In this document: in pieces, positions 6,542-8,964 of the stretch
Layout of the letters: each line of letters begins with the position of its first letter
Position numbering within the stretch: position 1 is the stretch's first letter
Assembly (NCBI GenBank): GCA_035606335.1
Contig: DATNFP010000211.1
Location: 1-8,964, forward strand
Reading direction: 5' to 3'
Length of the DNA: 8,964 nt
Origin: DATNFP01 sp035606335
Lineage (GTDB): Bacteria; Bacteroidota; Bacteroidia; Chitinophagales; Chitinophagaceae
The notes under the pieces: generated by a model
The model's input: only the letters and a program-made list of their open reading frames with translations
What the model was told of the DNA's origin: nothing
Database searches by the model: none
Made by a program: the position numbers and the translations under genes

Positions 6542-7612
6542 TTATACCCGGAATATCCAGTTGTGAGTATCTTTTTTGCGTCCGTAGCGGATTGCAGCCA
6601 ATTCTTCTTTCAGCCAGTTTGTTACTTCCCATTTTTCTACAGGAGGCAATACCATTTCATCATCATGATAAGTGAGCTTACCTATTGGAGCTATAGATGC
6701 GGCTGTACCTGTTCCAAAAGCTTCACGTAACTGACCATTCTTTGCAGCCTGTTCTATTTCATCGATACTGATCGGTCGCTCTTCCACTACCATTCCTTTT
6801 TCACGTAATAGTGTAATTACGCTATCGCGGGTAACGCCTTCCAATATGGTATCTTTTGACAAATCAGGAGTTATCGCTTTATCGCCAATGATGAAAAATA
6901 CATTCATTGTGCCTATTTCCTGCACATATTTATGCTCAAAGCCATCTGTCCACAGTATCTGGTCATACCCCATTTCCCTTATTTGCATAGTAGGATACAT
7001 GCTCATTCCGTAGTTACCTGCAGCCTTGGTAAAACCAATACCACCAGGGAATGCGCGAACATATCTGTCCTGAACATATATAGATACAGGCTTACTATAA
7101 TATGGTCCAGCCGGACTTGTGATAATAACAAAAGTGAATTTTTCAGCGGGTTTTACGCCAATAAACTCATCTGTAGCTATCATAAATGGCCTGATATACA
7201 AAGAAGTACCTTCCTCGGTTGGTATCCAATCCCTATCCAGGCTCACCAATTGGCCTATTCCTTCTACAAACAACTCTTCCGGTACATCTGGCATACCCAT
7301 ACGCTGAGCTGAGCGGTTCATACGCTTCCAGTTCTCACGGGGGCGGAAGATTATGGGATTTCCTTCAGGATCTTTATAAGCCTTTACGCCTTCAAATATG
7401 GCTTGTCCATAATGGATAAACGTGGTGGCAGGGCTTAAACTTAAATTACTAAACGGTACAATTTGAGGTTGTTTCCATTCCCCATCTTCATAATGGGCAA
7501 CCAGCATGTGATCAGAATATAATTTACCGAATTGTATATGGGCAGGGTCTAACTGATAAATACGACTTTTTTCTACTTTACTCACTTGAATATCTAATGT
7601 GTCAACACTCAT
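6542..7612 (-). CDS. ilvE: Branched-chain amino acid aminotransferase
   Basis: 356 residues, the usual length of the larger (eukaryote-like, type II) branched-chain aminotransferases. This cytosolic PLP enzyme interconverts leucine, isoleucine and valine with their 2-oxo acids using glutamate/2-oxoglutarate: the last step of synthesis and the first of breakdown. Fold-type IV features are clear: HYGQAIFEGVKAY (67-79), YIRPFMIAT (139-147), the PLP-binding Lys196 in GFTKAAGNYG, the conserved Glu232 in VQEIGTMNVFF, EGVTRDSV (258-265), and the phosphate-binding GTGTAA (300-305). No key residue is missing. The ATG at 7612 gives a normal N-terminal extension. No other branched-chain synthesis genes are nearby, and the 90-base upstream gap shows no leader peptide or T-box, so regulation cannot be read from the sequence. 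It is divergent from the psi-like/recQ pair and convergent with the RNA methyltransferase. Confidence 0.95.
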   Translation of the reverse strand: MSVDTLDIQVSKVEKSRIYQLDPAHIQFGKLYSDHMLVAHYEDGEWKQPQIVPFSNLSLSPATTFIHYGQAIFEGVKAYKDPEGNPIIFRPRENWKRMNRSAQRMGMPDVPEELFVEGIGQLVSLDRDWIPTEEGTSLYIRPFMIATDEFIGVKPAEKFTFVIITSPAGPYYSKPVSIYVQDRYVRAFPGGIGFTKAAGNYGMSMYPTMQIREMGYDQILWTDGFEHKYVQEIGTMNVFFIIGDKAITPDLSKDTILEGVTRDSVITLLREKGMVVEERPISIDEIEQAAKNGQLREAFGTGTAASIAPIGKLTYHDDEMVLPPVEKWEVTNWLKEELAAIRYGRKKDTHNWIFRV

Positions 7613-7702
7613 GATCCAATTGTTTGAATACCGAAAAGACTATTTTCGCACAAAGAAACAAAATTTTTTCCTGTACGGTTAGTAAATCTGTATGAATGAA
7701 TT

Positions 7703-8173
7703 ATGAATAAATATGTTAATATAATAGAATCAAATATACTTGGTGAGAGCTGGGATTCTTTCTGGGCAGACATAGACAATATCGTGATCGAAGGATCTCT
7801 TAAGCCTGTTCTGATATTGACAAAAAAATACGAGAGTTCCGCAGAGGAAATCCAATTACAAAAAATGCTACAGGCTTGTAACCTGGTGGCTGAACAATAT
7901 AATATATTGCAATTACAAGAACAGCAATTGGTAGCATGGCATCAAATAAAAGAAAAACTATCGCCAAAGTTTATTTTGCTAATAGGCACTTCCCCTTCTC
8001 AATTAGGTATTTCAGCATTGTTCAAACTAAATGAGTTTAATCATTTCAGTGACTGTATCTGGATACCCACCCTATCCCTGAAAGAATGGGAAACACAACC
8101 GGAAACAAAAAAGCAATTGTGGACTGGCGGGTTAAAACCGATATTCATTGAAAAAAGCTTTGGCAATATATAA
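7703..8173 (+). CDS. Hypothetical protein, possibly DNA polymerase III psi (HolD)-like
   Basis: 156 residues, no signal peptide or membrane helix, so probably cytosolic. It looks like a compact alpha/beta protein: a strand PVLILTK (35-41), a helix EEIQLQKMLQACNL (48-61), a strand around YNILQL (66-71), a second core strand KFILLIGTSPSQLGI (89-103), and a C-terminal IPTLSL followed by a P-E-x-K-K-x-LW-x-x-x-LKP segment (121-146). A pattern of a threonine-leucine strand followed by an nP-x-x-K-x-x-LW helix is also found at the end of the psi subunit (HolD) of the DNA polymerase III clamp loader, which has a uracil-DNA-glycosylase-like fold. This resemblance is from memory and pattern only. The neighbour 9 bases downstream, in the same frame, is a RecQ helicase, consistent with a replication or repair role. 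The ATG at 7703 is the only sensible start. Confidence 0.6.
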   Translation: MNKYVNIIESNILGESWDSFWADIDNIVIEGSLKPVLILTKKYESSAEEIQLQKMLQACNLVAEQYNILQLQEQQLVAWHQIKEKLSPKFILLIGTSPSQLGISALFKLNEFNHFSDCIWIPTLSLKEWETQPETKKQLWTGGLKPIFIEKSFGNI

Positions 8174-8182
8174 TCTCTCCTA

Positions 8183-8964
8183 TTGTATCATACAGAAGAA
8201 ATATTACATAAACATTGGGGATATAATGATTTCCGTCCACTGCAAAAAGAAATCATCGAGAGCATCTTAAACACTAAAGACACACTTGCACTATTACCTA
8301 CAGGCGGTGGAAAATCAATATGTTATCAGTTGCCTGCATTAATAAAAGAAGGTTTTTGTCTTGTTATTTCGCCACTCATTGCTTTAATGCAGGACCAGGT
8401 AGCCCGGCTTAATACATTGGACATCCCCGCAGCTACTATTCACGCTGGAATGCATTATAACGAAGTAAAAAGGACCCTTAACAATATGATACATGGTCCG
8501 TTTAAGCTGCTATATGTTTCTCCCGAGCGATTACAAACAGATCTTTTTAGAGATTATCTACCTGACTTAAATATTAACCTGATAGCAGTAGATGAAGCAC
8601 ATTGCATATCTCAATGGGGGCATGATTTCCGCCCCGACTACCTGAAAATAGCATCCATCAGAGATGTTTTTCGGGATGTTCCTGTACTGGCATTAACTGC
8701 TTCAGCGACAAATGAAGTAAGGGAAGACATAATAAAGCAGCTTCATTTGCATACACCTGCAATATTTAAACAAAGCTTTGCCAGGGAAAATATCTTTTAT
8801 GAAGTAAGGTATAGTGAAAATAAACCAAGAGATGCATTTGAACATATACCCAAAGAAGGAAATACTATAATTTACTGCAGGAGCCGAAAACAAACGGAGG
8901 CCACAACAAGAATGCTAAACCAAAGAGGTAAATCTGCTTTGTCTTATCATGCGGGAATGGCTAA
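8183..8964 (+). CDS. recQ: RecQ-family ATP-dependent DNA helicase, N-terminal part (cut by window edge)
   Basis: Superfamily 2 3'-5' DNA helicase acting in recombination and replication-fork repair. About 260 residues lie inside the window and the frame is open at the right edge. Counting from TTG 8183, it shows the Q-motif FRPLQ (17-21), Walker A LPTGGGKS (38-45), ISPLIALMQDQ after it, the Walker B DEAH box (137-140) followed directly by the RecQ-specific aromatic-rich loop CISQWGHDFRPDY (141-153), and motif III LTASAT (171-176). Motif IV (TIIYCRSRKQTE) and YHAGM then start the second RecA domain. The RQC and HRDC regions would lie beyond the window. The only in-frame start between the preceding stop (8171-8173) and WGY at residues 12-14 is TTG 8183; the first in-frame ATG comes after Walker A and would destroy the protein. 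It is probably co-transcribed with the psi-like gene 9 bases upstream. Confidence 0.93.
   Translation, partial: MYHTEEILHKHWGYNDFRPLQKEIIESILNTKDTLALLPTGGGKSICYQLPALIKEGFCLVISPLIALMQDQVARLNTLDIPAATIHAGMHYNEVKRTLNNMIHGPFKLLYVSPERLQTDLFRDYLPDLNINLIAVDEAHCISQWGHDFRPDYLKIASIRDVFRDVPVLALTASATNEVREDIIKQLHLHTPAIFKQSFARENIFYEVRYSENKPRDAFEHIPKEGNTIIYCRSRKQTEATTRMLNQRGKSALSYHAGMA

Noticed and set aside
6932..7312. 126-codon plus-strand open frame inside ilvE, and two shorter ones overlapping it
   Set aside because: They lie fully antisense to a gene with complete family motifs, show no recognisable domain, and look like by-products of ilvE codon use.
7613..7702. Promoters, riboswitch or attenuator in the ilvE/psi-like divergent gap
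   Set aside because: Only one-mismatch -7-like octamers (TATTTTCG at 7641, TAAATCTG at 7683) without properly spaced -33 elements; no leader peptide, T-box or hairpin seen.
8702..8893. 63-codon minus-strand open frame
   Set aside because: It is antisense to the conserved RecQ helicase core.
1..8964. CRISPR arrays, insertion sequences, tRNA or rRNA genes, defence islands
   Set aside because: No regularly spaced repeats, transposase, terminal inverted repeats or tRNA-like structure were seen; gene content is mostly housekeeping.

Overview
The window looks like an ordinary chromosomal segment of a Bacteroidota bacterium, most likely Chitinophagales-like (the rank below phylum is my inference). 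The evidence is AT-rich DNA, short intergenic gaps, few Shine-Dalgarno sequences, boxes resembling the phylum's TAnnTTTG -7 element, and protein types typical of the phylum: a DPP IV-like S9 peptidase, a heme c/copper monooxygenase-like protein with an MPPW motif, and a Bacteroidota-style ClpS. No mobile element, CRISPR array, tRNA or rRNA was seen.

Left part (1-4809, all minus strand). Read in transcription order, the genes are: a secreted DPP IV-like dipeptidyl peptidase (4809-2635); a YihY/BrkB-family inner-membrane protein 15 bases later; an exported protein with an N-terminal CXXCH heme site and a PHM-like copper monooxygenase region, overlapping the YihY gene by 20 bases; and, after a 91-base gap, the start of an exported redoxin/thioredoxin-like protein cut by the window edge. 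The gap before the redoxin carries a perfect 24-bp tandem duplication with a promoter-like box in each copy. The last two genes could form an extracytoplasmic redox pair.

Middle part (4810-6541). A small exported protein of unknown function with two similar BamE/SmpA-like halves is on the plus strand. It converges with clpS (minus), and their 3' ends overlap by 4 bases. A divergent 173-base gap then leads to a SpoU/TrmH-family RNA 2'-O-methyltransferase (plus). A perfect 12-bp-stem hairpin separates this gene from the convergent ilvE.

Right part (6542-8964). The branched-chain aminotransferase ilvE is on the minus strand. Divergent from it is a plus-strand pair: a 156-aa protein tentatively resembling the psi subunit (HolD) of DNA polymerase III, then a recQ-family helicase running off the right edge. 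recQ has no usable ATG near its N-terminus. It appears to start at TTG 8183, in the same frame as the upstream gene and only 9 bases after its stop codon.

Most of this is housekeeping content. The points that deserve a second look are the heme c/copper protein next to a redoxin, the psi-like gene joined in frame to recQ, the internally duplicated secreted protein, and the 24-bp tandem repeat. I see no convincing evidence of a wholly new multi-gene system.
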